Below are positions 19,532-27,779 of a stretch of DNA of 64,000 bases, piece by piece (position 1 is the stretch's first letter; every line of letters begins with the position of its first letter). Where the stretch lies: positions 1 through 64,000 of the forward strand of contig JBGCDH010000018.1 in NCBI GenBank assembly GCA_045105235.1, read 5' to 3'. The notes beneath the pieces are model-generated. The model searched no databases. It saw nothing but the letters and a program-made list of their open reading frames with translations, and was not told the DNA's origin. The position numbers were made by a program, and so were the translations under genes. This DNA comes from GCA-2684655 sp045105235. GTDB lineage: Bacteria; Planctomycetota; UBA1135; UBA2386.

Positions 19532-20275
19532 ATGGAGCAACGCCCAGACTCGCCCCGCAGCCAGAGCCAGCTTCCCCGCGACCAGCGCCCCCGCAACCAG
19601 CGCGGCTCCTTCGCCTGGCAGCCGGAAACCTATGGCCACAGCGCACTCGGCGCGCCGCTGCACGTCTTTCGGCAAGCTGAGGACTGCCGCGTGCTCGTGT
19701 TCGCCGGCATCCACGGCGATGAGCCCGAATCGACCACCATGCTGAGCTGGGCGCTTCGCCATCTTGCTGCGCCTTCGCCGCATTGCGCGGTCGTACTCGC
19801 CGCCAATCCAGACGGCCTGCAGCGCGGCACGCGCGCCAACGCCAACCGCGTCGACCTCAACCGCAACTGGCCAGCACCCAACTGGAGCCCGGAGCCGGTC
19901 TGTCACCGCGTATTTTCAGAAGACCCGCGCGACATCGAATTGTCGACAGGCGACCAAGCCGGCAGCGAACCCGAAACCCAAGCGCTGATGCAGCTTATCC
20001 AAGAGCTCCAGCCGCCGACCATCGTTTCCGTGCACGCCCCGCTGGCCTGCGTCGAAGACCCTGGCGGCACGCCGCTCGGGCGATGGCTGGCGGAGCGCTC
20101 CGCGCTACCGCTCGTCGAGACCGTTGGCTACGAGACCCCGGGCTCGTTCGGCTCGTGGGCGCCCGAGCACGGCCATCACGTCATCACCTACGAGCTCGCT
20201 GTCGCTTCGCTCGAACACCACCTGCGCAAGATCGCGCCCGTATTCCTCGATCTACTGCAGCGCACAGATCTCTAG
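19532..20275 (+). CDS. mpaA: Murein peptide amidase A-like M14 metallopeptidase
   Basis: This 247-residue M14-type zinc peptidase resembles MpaA, which cuts the gamma-D-Glu-diaminopimelate bond of murein tripeptide in the cytoplasm. The zinc ligands are in GIHGDEPES (His and Glu) and the later SVHAPLACV (His). The catalytic Glu is in the ITYELAV segment near the C-terminus. The N-terminal block (RGSFAWQPETYGHSALGAPLHVF) matches the MpaA start pattern. No signal peptide is present, in keeping with a cytoplasmic recycling role. It follows the epimerase by 24 bases and supplies its dipeptide substrate. Confidence 0.88.
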   Translation: MEQRPDSPRSQSQLPRDQRPRNQRGSFAWQPETYGHSALGAPLHVFRQAEDCRVLVFAGIHGDEPESTTMLSWALRHLAAPSPHCAVVLAANPDGLQRGTRANANRVDLNRNWPAPNWSPEPVCHRVFSEDPRDIELSTGDQAGSEPETQALMQLIQELQPPTIVSVHAPLACVEDPGGTPLGRWLAERSALPLVETVGYETPGSFGSWAPEHGHHVITYELAVASLEHHLRKIAPVFLDLLQRTDL

Positions 20276-20329
20276 CGACTCGCCCCGCAACCGACCCCAC
20301 TACTCGGTCCCACCCCAAGCTGCTGCGCC

Positions 20330-21577
20330 ATGGTCCTCAACGTCGTCTGGGTTGGTTTCCTGCTGATCGCGTTCCTCGTCGGGCTCTACAAGCTCATCTT
20401 TCTGGGGGACCTCGAGGTCTTCTCGAAGATGGTCGACAGCACGTTTGGCATGGCCAAGACGTCGTTCGACATCTGCCTGGGCCTCGCCGGAATCCTGACG
20501 CTGTGGCTCGGCATCATGCGCGTCGGCGAGAAAGGCGGGGCTGTCGACATCCTCGCACGCATCGTGCGGCCGTTCTTTCAGCGACTGTTTCCGGACGTGC
20601 CGCGGGATCACCCGGTTCACGGCTCGATGATCCTGAACTTCTCCGCAAACATGCTGGGGCTCGACAACGCTGCGACACCGTTTGGCCTCAAGGCCATGCA
20701 GCAGCTGCAGGAACTCAACGAAGCCGACCCCAACAGCGACAACGAAACCGCGTCCAATGCGCAGATCATGTTCTTGGTGCTCAACACCTCGGGGCTGACG
20801 CTGATCCCGGTGGCGATCCTCGGCTACCGTGCGCAGGCCAACGCCGAAAACCCGGCGGACGTCTTCTTGCCGATACTGCTGACGACGTTCTTCGCGACGC
20901 TGGTCGGCCTCATCACCGTTTCGCTGGTGCAGCGCGTGCGCCTGCTCGACCGCGTCATTCTGCTCTGGCTGTTTGGGCTCGGCGCGGCCGTCGCCGGGCT
21001 CATCGCGCTGTTTCTACAGATGCCCAAAGAACGCGTGGAGGTCGTCTCCACCCTGATCGCCAACGTCACGCTGTTTTCGGTGATCGCCGGCTTCGTCGGC
21101 CTCGCCGCGCTGCGCCGCGTCAACGTCTACGAATCGTTCATCGAAGGCGCCAAAGAGGGCTTTCAGATCGTCATCAAGATCCTGCCCTACCTTGTCGCCA
21201 TTCTCGTCGCGATCGGCGCATTCCGCGCATCGGGCGCGATGGACTTCGTCGTCGACAGCGTGCGTAGCGTCGCGGGCTGGTTTACGCCGGACACTCGCTT
21301 CGTCGAGGCGCTGCCCACCGGCCTGATGAAGCCGCTTTCTGGCAGTGGCGCGCGCGGGATGATGCTCGACGCGATGGAACAACACGGCGCGGACTCGTTC
21401 GTCGGCAGGCTCGCGTGCACCTTCCAGGGTGCGACCGATACAACGTTCTACATCATCGCCGTCTACTTCGGCTCTGTGGGCATCCGCCGCACGCGGCACG
21501 CCGTAGCGTGCGGCCTGCTCGCCGATTTCACCGCGATCATCGCCGGCTGCATCATCGGCTACATCTTCTTCGGATGA
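20330..21577 (+). CDS. SpmA-SpmB fusion membrane protein (nucleoside-recognition/Gate family)
   Basis: This 415-residue integral membrane protein corresponds to spore maturation proteins A and B joined in one chain. The SpmA half (residues 1-200) contains NMLGLDNAATPFGLKAM and NTSGLTLIPVAI. The SpmB half has ALPTGLMKPLSGSGARGMM and QGATDTTFYIIAVYFGS. At least eight transmembrane helices are visible. The fused form is known in non-sporulating bacteria; its transported substrate is unsettled. It lies 54 bases after the murein amidase in the same direction, which hints at, but does not prove, a link to cell-wall peptide handling. The stop overlaps an ATG in an ATGA (21574-21577). Confidence 0.88.
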   Translation: MVLNVVWVGFLLIAFLVGLYKLIFLGDLEVFSKMVDSTFGMAKTSFDICLGLAGILTLWLGIMRVGEKGGAVDILARIVRPFFQRLFPDVPRDHPVHGSMILNFSANMLGLDNAATPFGLKAMQQLQELNEADPNSDNETASNAQIMFLVLNTSGLTLIPVAILGYRAQANAENPADVFLPILLTTFFATLVGLITVSLVQRVRLLDRVILLWLFGLGAAVAGLIALFLQMPKERVEVVSTLIANVTLFSVIAGFVGLAALRRVNVYESFIEGAKEGFQIVIKILPYLVAILVAIGAFRASGAMDFVVDSVRSVAGWFTPDTRFVEALPTGLMKPLSGSGARGMMLDAMEQHGADSFVGRLACTFQGATDTTFYIIAVYFGSVGIRRTRHAVACGLLADFTAIIAGCIIGYIFFG

Positions 21578-21602
21578 TCCCAACGTTCTTCGGATGATCC
21601 CA
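21566..21602 (+). repeat. Duplicated stop-start junction (17-bp repeat, period 20)
   Basis: The 17-bp sequence TTCTTCGGATGATCCCA occurs at 21566-21582 and again at 21586-21602. Each copy contains ATGA. The first ATGA joins the SpmAB stop to a 7-codon frame (MIPTFFG, 21574-21597). That frame ends in the second ATGA, where the next gene starts at 21594. The duplication therefore leaves two stop-start overlaps in a row. Confidence 0.85.
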
Positions 21603-22550
21603 GCAGGCGCGAATCCGCGACGCATCGTCATCATCGGTGCCGGGGCGATCGGCGGTAGCGTCGGCGCGCTCCTACACGAACATACTCAGCTTGAGGTATG
21701 GCTGGTTGCACGCGGCGATCACGGTGCGCGCATTGCATCCCACGGACTACGACTCAAGACGCCCGGCGCGGATCGCACCCTGACTTTGCCGTCCCGGCAG
21801 GCGATCGCAGACGTCGACTGGCAGGCCGGCGACCTTGCCATCTTGGCGACCAAGCTCAACGACGCGCGCGAAGCTCTGACCGAACTCGCCGCAGCAGCCG
21901 CTGCAGGACTGCCAGTGGCATGCCTGACCAACGGCGTCGAAGCCGAGTCATGGGCACGCCAGTCGTTCACGGAGGTCATCTCTGCGGTGATCTGGATGCC
22001 CGCCAGCCACCTCCAACCTGGCGAGGTCACGCTTCACGCGCACGAATGCGCCGGCGTGATCGATCTCGGCAACGTCGGCACGATCGATGGCCCACACGCC
22101 CAGTGGCTCAAAGCACAGCTGCAGTCCGCACGCTTTGACAGCCTGGTGCGCGCCGACATCACTCGCTACAAGCACGCCAAGCTGATCACCAATCTCGGCA
22201 ATGCCGCCCAAGCGTTGGTCACCGACGACTGGCGGCGCGTCGCTGCGGCCGCCCGGGCCGAAGGCGAACGAACGCTGCAGGCCGCCGAGATCGACTACGC
22301 ACCCGTCGCGGAGCTCCTGGAGCGCACCGCCCACGTCACCGAAGCCCCCGTCGACGGGCAGCTGCGCAGCGGCGGTTCGACATGGCAAAGCCAGCAGCGC
22401 AGGCGGGAGCTTGAGACGCACTGGATCGAAGGAGCGGTGGCCCGTCTAGCCGCGAAACACGGAGTTTCCGCGCCCATACTCCATCGCCTGGCGCAGGCCG
22501 CAGCGGCAAGAAAGCCCGCATCAGCCGCAAGCTTTCTCGGCGAGGCCTAG
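21594..22550 (+). CDS. Ketopantoate reductase (PanE/ApbA) family protein
   Basis: The 318-residue protein begins with a Rossmann NAD(P)-binding motif, IVIIGAGAIGGSVG (residues 9-22), followed by the ARGDHGARI strand. It has ILATKLNDAREAL, where the family has the conserved Lys-Thr or Lys-Leu segment, and CLTNGVE (family QNG/TNG motif). The C-terminal helical domain has KHAKLITNLGNA, matching the family's catalytic Lys and Asn region, and SGGSTWQS where classical PanE has a Ser-Ser-Met motif. That difference leaves the substrate uncertain. The start codon is inside a duplicated ATGA junction, so translation is probably coupled to the SpmAB gene. Confidence 0.8.
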   Translation: MIPAGANPRRIVIIGAGAIGGSVGALLHEHTQLEVWLVARGDHGARIASHGLRLKTPGADRTLTLPSRQAIADVDWQAGDLAILATKLNDAREALTELAAAAAAGLPVACLTNGVEAESWARQSFTEVISAVIWMPASHLQPGEVTLHAHECAGVIDLGNVGTIDGPHAQWLKAQLQSARFDSLVRADITRYKHAKLITNLGNAAQALVTDDWRRVAAAARAEGERTLQAAEIDYAPVAELLERTAHVTEAPVDGQLRSGGSTWQSQQRRRELETHWIEGAVARLAAKHGVSAPILHRLAQAAAARKPASAASFLGEA

Positions 22551-22589
22551 CGCCAGCTGACGCGCACGGAAGATCGGGCAAACCGCAGC

Positions 22590-22604
22590 GCTGGCGTTGC
22601 CAGC
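22590..22604 (+). terminator. Short hairpin before the signal peptidase gene
   Basis: GCTGGC-GTT-GCCAGC is a 6-bp hairpin 33 bases upstream of the signal peptidase ATG. It is a weak candidate terminator for the PanE-like gene; there is no T-run. Confidence 0.3.
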
Positions 22605-22636
22605 AGGGACCGCCCGCATACGATCCGGATCACGCC

Positions 22637-24259
22637 ATGACCGACAAGAAGACCAAGAAGGCGCCGCTAGTCGGCCCGATCCGACACAACCTGGAAGCGT
22701 TCGGCGTCGCGATTCTCGCGGCCGTCCTGCTCAAGTGGTTCTGCGTCGAGGCCTATCAGATTCCGACGTCGTCGATGCAGCCAACCCTGATGGGCAGCAA
22801 CGAAGCAGCTGTCTACGACCGCATCCTGGTCAACAAGTGGATCCAGACGATCCGCGAACCGCATCGCTGGGACATCACGGTCTTCAAGTATCCACTGCAG
22901 AAGAACCAAAACTACGTCAAGCGCATCGGCGGCATGCCAAACGATCGCATCGCGATCCGCGGCGGCAACGTCTACCGAGTCGAAGGGACAGGCGCTTCGG
23001 CCAAATACACCGTGCATCGCAAGCCCGACGACCTGCAGGAGGACATGTGGAAAAACGTATTTCCGCTGCGCATGCAGGCTCGCTCCGAATCCAAAGCACT
23101 CGGAGATGTCTTTGCGGCTTCGCCATCGCGTGCCGCCACCGAAACCGACGACGGCTTCGTGCTCGATCCGAATGGCCGCAAGGCGCGCCTGTATTTCCGT
23201 GACAAAACCGATGGCGGCATGATCGACCGCGTCTGGGATGGCTACCCCGCGGAGGTCGCCCGCCAAATCCGCGAGAAGAACGTCGGCAACGGCTACCAGC
23301 AGGAAATCGTCCCCGACGTGCGCATCAGCGCCGACGTCAGCTTTGACGGCACGCCCGATGAGTTTGTGATCGAAGTCGAGGTCCTGCGCCCGGCGCTGGA
23401 CCTCCGCAGCTACGCGCTGGTCGCCCGCAACGGCGAGGGCATCCTCGAAGTGCGCGGCAAGGGACAAAGTTCACTCGGCGCTTCGGAGCCGTTCGCGCTC
23501 GCGATCGACGGAACCCCGCGCAAGGTCGTGTTCGCGCGCGTGGACGACATGCTGATCGCGTCGATCGACGGAGATGAGCTGCAGCGTTTCGACTGCTCGG
23601 AGTGGCCGACACTCGAAGGCTGCAAGCTGCCCGCTGGCGCAGAGGCCCCGACCAACCAACGCGCGATCCCACAGTTCCGCTGCACGGGCAAGGGCAAGGT
23701 GACACTCGCCAACGTGCGCATCGATCGCGATCAGCACTACCAGCAGGACAACGCGCCAGACATCATCGAAGTCCCCGACGGCCACTACTACATGCTCGGG
23801 GACAACACGCTGCAGTCGATTGACTCGCGCGGCTGGACAGCGATCACCATCGGTGTCGACAAGGACGACAACGTCGTGCCGCACGACAGCCCAGAAGCCG
23901 TGCGCACCATCCGCGGCAACAAGCGCCCCATGCGCTTGGCCGACGCCCCCGACCGCGACGAAACGCCGATCGCGATCCCATCGAAAAACGCGATCGTCAT
24001 GATCGACGAATACGGCGAGATCCTGCGGCTCAAAGGCCAGGTCGGCGCGGACTGGCCTACGCGCGTTTCGTTTCGCCACCCCAATGCGCAGGACGGCTCC
24101 GGTGAGTGGGACGCTCTCGACACGACCAACACCGAAGGCATTTCGTTTGTGCCGCGCCGCGACATCGAGGGCCGTGCACTGATGGTGTTCTACCCATTCC
24201 GCCCCATCAGCTGGCTCTTTGGTAGCGCTTGGCCGGACCGCTTCGGCTTCGTCAGGTAG
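22637..24259 (+). CDS. lepB: Signal peptidase I with a large insertion
   Basis: This S26 signal peptidase removes signal peptides at the outer face of the cytoplasmic membrane. One N-terminal transmembrane segment (FGVAILAAVLLKWF) is followed by the catalytic Ser46 in IPTSSMQPT and Lys95 in YVKRIGG. Box E (LGDNTLQSIDSRGW) does not appear until about residue 388. The roughly 290 residues between Lys95 and box E are far longer than in E. coli LepB and make the protein 540 residues. The insert has a beta-sandwich-like stretch (FVIEVEVLRP, KVVFARVDDML, IASIDGDEL) resembling LamG-type folds; that is inference. A further 140 residues follow box E. Confidence 0.9.
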   Translation: MTDKKTKKAPLVGPIRHNLEAFGVAILAAVLLKWFCVEAYQIPTSSMQPTLMGSNEAAVYDRILVNKWIQTIREPHRWDITVFKYPLQKNQNYVKRIGGMPNDRIAIRGGNVYRVEGTGASAKYTVHRKPDDLQEDMWKNVFPLRMQARSESKALGDVFAASPSRAATETDDGFVLDPNGRKARLYFRDKTDGGMIDRVWDGYPAEVARQIREKNVGNGYQQEIVPDVRISADVSFDGTPDEFVIEVEVLRPALDLRSYALVARNGEGILEVRGKGQSSLGASEPFALAIDGTPRKVVFARVDDMLIASIDGDELQRFDCSEWPTLEGCKLPAGAEAPTNQRAIPQFRCTGKGKVTLANVRIDRDQHYQQDNAPDIIEVPDGHYYMLGDNTLQSIDSRGWTAITIGVDKDDNVVPHDSPEAVRTIRGNKRPMRLADAPDRDETPIAIPSKNAIVMIDEYGEILRLKGQVGADWPTRVSFRHPNAQDGSGEWDALDTTNTEGISFVPRRDIEGRALMVFYPFRPISWLFGSAWPDRFGFVR

Positions 24260-24326
24260 CCAGACCGCGCCGCGTGCGTCAGCGACCGACGAATGGTTCG
24301 CAAAACTCCGAAATCGGGATATCCGC

Positions 24327-24357
24327 GCGCGACCGAACGCTCGATGAGCGGTCGCGC
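24327..24357 (+). terminator. Nested hairpin after signal peptidase
   Basis: GCGCGACC (24327-24334) pairs with GGTCGCGC (24350-24357), and inside it GCTC (24339-24342) pairs with GAGC (24346-24349). It lies between the signal peptidase stop and the next gene, without a T-run. It may be a terminator or part of the next gene's leader. Confidence 0.45.
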
Positions 24358-24415
24358 CCACGGTGTTACACGTGTCGCAAGAGCGGTCTATTCGATGGCA
24401 ACCAAACGGTCTGCC

Positions 24416-25363
24416 ATGAACAAACCAATCCTAACCACGTGCGCTTCGGCACTCTGCCTGATCGGATTCGCCTCCGCTCAGCAAGTCTCGATTTCGCTGT
24501 CCTGCCCCACACCTTTGACGGCTTCGCTGACGAACCCGCCGACGGCCGGCAACACCTTCCAGGTGCCAGCCGGTCTTATCCCGGCAAACGGCTACTACCC
24601 GATCGGATCACTGCTTCCCGGCGCCTCGTCCGGGGACTTCCTTACCTGGTCAACGTCGACCAACCAAGACGAGGCGAGCTTCATCTTTGACCAGCGCAGC
24701 GGCGGTGGGCCGGTCACGTTTGGCCCCAACGAAATCCTTGTCGAGATCCAGTCGAGCAGCCCCACCAACGCCACGCTGCGCCTGGAGTCCTTCGGCGTTT
24801 CCGGCCCGGGCATATCCACAAACAGCTACTCGATCGACTTCCGCGACGATGGCAGCATCGAAGTCGACGAAACGCTTCAAACGCTGAACTCCGCCGAGTT
24901 CTCGGTTGCCCTGAGCCAACAGCCCCTACCCATACGGATTCGAGCCACAACAGCGGCACTCGCTAGCTACGTTCAGACTTCGCTAGGAATCTTCGTCCGC
25001 CCCGACAACGGCGTAGACATCGAAGCGGCTGCAGCGGGCTGCAACAGCACCAGCTTCGACCTCAACTGCGCCCAGCAGTTCGGCGGCGCAGACGTGCGCT
25101 TCGACATGGATCCCGGAATTGTCAACCTCGGCATTCCGAACGTCCTCGTACTCTCGCTCGGCGTCGATCCAATCCTGCTGCCGGGAACAAACCAAGGTCT
25201 TCCGTGCCTGCTGTTGCCCTCACCTGAGGCCGTGCTGACGACGTCTTCCTATGACCTACAGATTCCGGCTGCCGTGCGGCCGATCCGGGTTTGGGCCCAG
25301 TCGGTCTATCTCAGGCAGGGCGCACTGCGCACCACGACGGCCTATCGCCTAACGGCTCAATAG
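24416..25363 (+). CDS. Secreted protein of unknown function
   Basis: From the ATG at 24416 the 315-residue protein has a signal peptide (CASALCLIGFASAQ, cleavage before QV); the longer frame from 24293 adds only an unlikely N-terminus. The mature part is beta-rich, with a domain of about 210 residues (FQVPAGLIPANGYYPIGS, DFLTWSTSTNQDEASF, SYSIDFRDDGSIEV). It ends in the shared module: VLVLSLG, then Pro-Cys (LPCLLLPS), LQIPAAVRP and a final Tyr strand. Four cysteines in the mature chain could form disulfides. There is no enzymatic motif. Surface or extracellular role by inference. Confidence 0.75.
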   Translation: MNKPILTTCASALCLIGFASAQQVSISLSCPTPLTASLTNPPTAGNTFQVPAGLIPANGYYPIGSLLPGASSGDFLTWSTSTNQDEASFIFDQRSGGGPVTFGPNEILVEIQSSSPTNATLRLESFGVSGPGISTNSYSIDFRDDGSIEVDETLQTLNSAEFSVALSQQPLPIRIRATTAALASYVQTSLGIFVRPDNGVDIEAAAAGCNSTSFDLNCAQQFGGADVRFDMDPGIVNLGIPNVLVLSLGVDPILLPGTNQGLPCLLLPSPEAVLTTSSYDLQIPAAVRPIRVWAQSVYLRQGALRTTTAYRLTAQ

Positions 25364-25445
25364 GTAGCCGCCTGCCGACCAGATTCCTTTCGCGAAGCAA
25401 CGCGAAGCTCTACCGTGCGCCGAGCCGCTTCTGCGGCACCGCACG

Positions 25446-26309
25446 ATGAGCCACGACTCCGAAATCGAGATCCCGACCGACGAGCCCTTGGAGTTTGAAC
25501 CGGCCCCGCGGCCAGACGGCGAAACGCCGGACGGCAACGAGCATCCGCGCGAGGAGATCCTGCAAACGGATGCGCTGATCAAAGCCTACAAGGGCCGGCG
25601 CGTCGTCGACCAAGTCAGCCTTAGCGTCCGCGAAGGGGAGATCGTCGGCCTGCTGGGTCCCAACGGTGCCGGCAAGACAACCACATTTCGCATGGTGGTT
25701 GGCATGGTCACCCCCGACAGCGGCAGAGTGCTACTCAACGGCGAAGACGTCACCAAGCAGCCCATGTATCGACGGGCGCGCCGCGGCCTCGGCTACCTTG
25801 CGCAGCAGGAGTCGGTCTTCAAGAAGATGACCGCGATCGACAACATCCGCTGCGTGCTCGAGGCGCGCGGCATGAAGCGCGCGCACCGCGAAGAACGTGC
25901 TCGCGAACTCATGCAGGACCTGCAGCTGATGCACGTCGCAGAGTCCATTGCCGAGACCATGTCCGGCGGCGAAAAACGCCGACTCGAAATCGCACGGGCA
26001 CTGGCGACGGAGCCCCGCCTCTTGCTGCTCGACGAGCCCTTTGCTGGCGTCGACCCCATCACGGTCGAGGAAATCCAGCAGATCCTCGCGGCCCTCGCGC
26101 GCTCGGGGATCGCGATATTGATCACGGAGCACAACGTGATCGCGACGCTTCGCATCACGCACCGCGCCTACATCATCAACGCCGGCAACGTGATCGCCAA
26201 CGGCGACGCACAGTCCGTCGTCAACGACGAACAGGTGCGCCGCGTCTATCTCGGCAGCTCCTTCGGCGAAGGCATCACCGAAGAGGAAGAGCGCGGCCTC
26301 GAGCTGTGA
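25446..26309 (+). CDS. lptB: LPS export ABC transporter ATP-binding protein LptB
   Basis: The 287-residue ATPase has an intact Walker A (LLGPNGAGKTT), Q-loop region (YLAQQESVFKKM), an ABC signature MSGGEKRRLEIARAL, Walker B (LLLLDEPFAGVDP) and switch His (TEHNV). The YLAQQESVFKKMTAIDNI segment and the SSFGEGI end match LptB, the engine that drives lipopolysaccharide extraction from the inner membrane with LptFG. About 38 acidic residues precede the usual start and look like a clade-specific tail. No lptA, lptC or lptFG lies in the window. Its presence points to a Gram-negative-type envelope. Confidence 0.9.
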   Translation: MSHDSEIEIPTDEPLEFEPAPRPDGETPDGNEHPREEILQTDALIKAYKGRRVVDQVSLSVREGEIVGLLGPNGAGKTTTFRMVVGMVTPDSGRVLLNGEDVTKQPMYRRARRGLGYLAQQESVFKKMTAIDNIRCVLEARGMKRAHREERARELMQDLQLMHVAESIAETMSGGEKRRLEIARALATEPRLLLLDEPFAGVDPITVEEIQQILAALARSGIAILITEHNVIATLRITHRAYIINAGNVIANGDAQSVVNDEQVRRVYLGSSFGEGITEEEERGLEL

Positions 26310-26355
26310 GGTTTCAGGCCGGCTTAGGGCTTCGCACGGCGGAGTAGCTGCCCGT

Positions 26356-26390
26356 ACAAAAAGCCAGCCGGGTCCACACCCGGCTGGCTT
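26356..26390 (-). terminator. Rho-independent terminator of the flagellin gene
   Basis: A perfect 13-bp stem, 26361-26373 with 26378-26390, has a 4-base loop. Read leftward it is followed by TTTTTGT, the canonical terminator layout. It sits about 145 bases beyond the flagellin stop codon. Confidence 0.88.
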
Positions 26391-26534
26391 GAACGGAGTC
26401 GCCTCCGCTCGGCAAAGGAATGCCTAGTGCCGCGACGCCACAGGGAAATCTGAAAGCGCCACGGACGCCGGATCTTCATCCGGCTATTCGTTGACTTGCT
26501 TGGCCGCCGAGGTGCGACGGCCGCGCATCGAGGC

Positions 26535-27362
26535 TTACTGCAGCAGCTGCAGTGCGGCCTGAGGTTGCTGGTTGGCCTGCGACAGAATGGAGATCGAGGC
26601 CTGCTGGAGAATGTTGTTGCGAGTCAGCTGCGCGGTCTCATAGGCAACATCGACATCGCGGATCCGGCTCTCTGCGGCCGACAGCGACTCGGCCGTCACG
26701 CCGAGGTTCGCAATCGTGGACTGCAGCCGGTTCTGCAGCGAACCGAAGCGACCGCGAAGCTGCGAGACACTGTTGATCGCATCGTCGATCTGCGAAATCG
26801 CGAAGCTGGTGTCGCCGTTGGATCCGACGTCGACGGAGGCAAGACCGAGCGTCGTGCTCAGGGCCGGCGTGAGCCCAACCGTCAGCTGGTCGATACCGGC
26901 GGACGTGTTGATGCCGACCTGGAACGTGACCGACGACGCAGAGCCGTCGAGTAGTCGAATACCGTTGAACTCGGTTGATTGCGCAATTCGGTTGACCTCG
27001 TCAACCAAACTATCGAACTCCTCCTTGATCGTCTCCCGGTCTGCGTTCGACGAAGAGCCGTTCGCGGACTGAATCGACAGTTCGCGCAGTCGCACAAGGA
27101 TGTTGCTCACTTCGTTGAGCGCACCTTCGCCGACCTGCACCAGGGAAATGCCGTCGTTGGCGTTTCGTGATGCCTGCGCCAACGACCGCACCTGAGAGCG
27201 CAGACGTTCGGAAATGGCTAGACCCGCCGCATCATCTGCAGCCGTTGCGATACGTAGACCCGTCGACAAGCGCTGATAGTTGCGCGCCAGTCGCGTCGTC
27301 ACCTGCGAGACGTTTCGCTGTGCGTTGATAGACGCAATGTTGGTATTGACTCTCAGTCCCAT
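26535..27362 (-). CDS. fliC: Flagellin
   Basis: This 275-residue flagellin forms the flagellar filament. The N-terminal D0/D1 helices are typical (INAQRNVSQVTTRLARNYQ, then QRLSTGLRI, DDAAGLAISERLRSQ and NANDGISLVQVGEGAL). The C-terminal helix ends in SILSQANQQPQAALQLLQ. The central part is very short, so there is little surface-exposed variable domain. The start is well supported by a purine-rich Shine-Dalgarno stretch (AAAGGGGGAAG) three bases upstream, one of few clear ones here. A sigma-28-like promoter at 27432-27458 and a strong terminator frame it as a single transcription unit. No other flagellar gene lies in the window. Confidence 0.96.
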   Translation of the reverse strand: MGLRVNTNIASINAQRNVSQVTTRLARNYQRLSTGLRIATAADDAAGLAISERLRSQVRSLAQASRNANDGISLVQVGEGALNEVSNILVRLRELSIQSANGSSSNADRETIKEEFDSLVDEVNRIAQSTEFNGIRLLDGSASSVTFQVGINTSAGIDQLTVGLTPALSTTLGLASVDVGSNGDTSFAISQIDDAINSVSQLRGRFGSLQNRLQSTIANLGVTAESLSAAESRIRDVDVAYETAQLTRNNILQQASISILSQANQQPQAALQLLQ

Positions 27363-27431
27363 GACTTCCCCCTTTGCCTTTGCTGATTCGCCCGATGGGC
27401 TTGGCCGCCCTTCGATCTGCGGCCAACCTCA

Positions 27432-27458
27432 TTGTCGGCACTCCCCGCCGTCGCTTGA
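27432..27458 (-). promoter_or_regulatory. Sigma-28 (FliA) type promoter of flagellin
   Basis: On the minus strand TCAA, exactly 15 bases, then GCCGACAA. The known sigma-28 consensus is TAAA-N15-GCCGATAA, so 3 of 4 and 7 of 8 positions match with perfect spacing. The -10 lies about 70 bases ahead of the flagellin ATG. Confidence 0.75.
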
Positions 27459-27779
27459 GCGCCTCGCGTTAGAAAAGGGCGATGTCAGCGCCATCCCAAC
27501 GACAGCTTGGGACCATCCCCTAGGCCACCAGGTGATGGGCACGTTCCGCCACTGCCGGCGTCACGCGTCCGCTTTTCGCGAACACATTGAACGGATCATT
27601 GGCGCGCAATGAGCTCAATGTCCGCCAGCCGGTTGGCGGCAACGTCTGATCGCGAGGCCGATCGCCTAGGCGTCGCGCCACGGCCCCGCGACAACACGGC
27701 CCCGCGGCAACACGGCGACACGGCAACACCGAGCCCCGGCGGCGCGTGCCTGCACGCACACTGCAGCGACGATGAGGAT
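27459..27779. other. Gap between PilT-like gene and flagellin promoter
   Basis: No credible gene is seen here. Around 27681-27730 there is low-complexity sequence with several near-copies of a CGACAACACGGCCC-type unit. No strong terminator for the leftward PilT-like gene was found. Confidence 0.5.

Noticed and set aside
19783..21267. 494-codon frame overlapping mpaA and SpmAB
   Set aside because: Extremely Arg-rich, overlaps two conserved genes in another phase.
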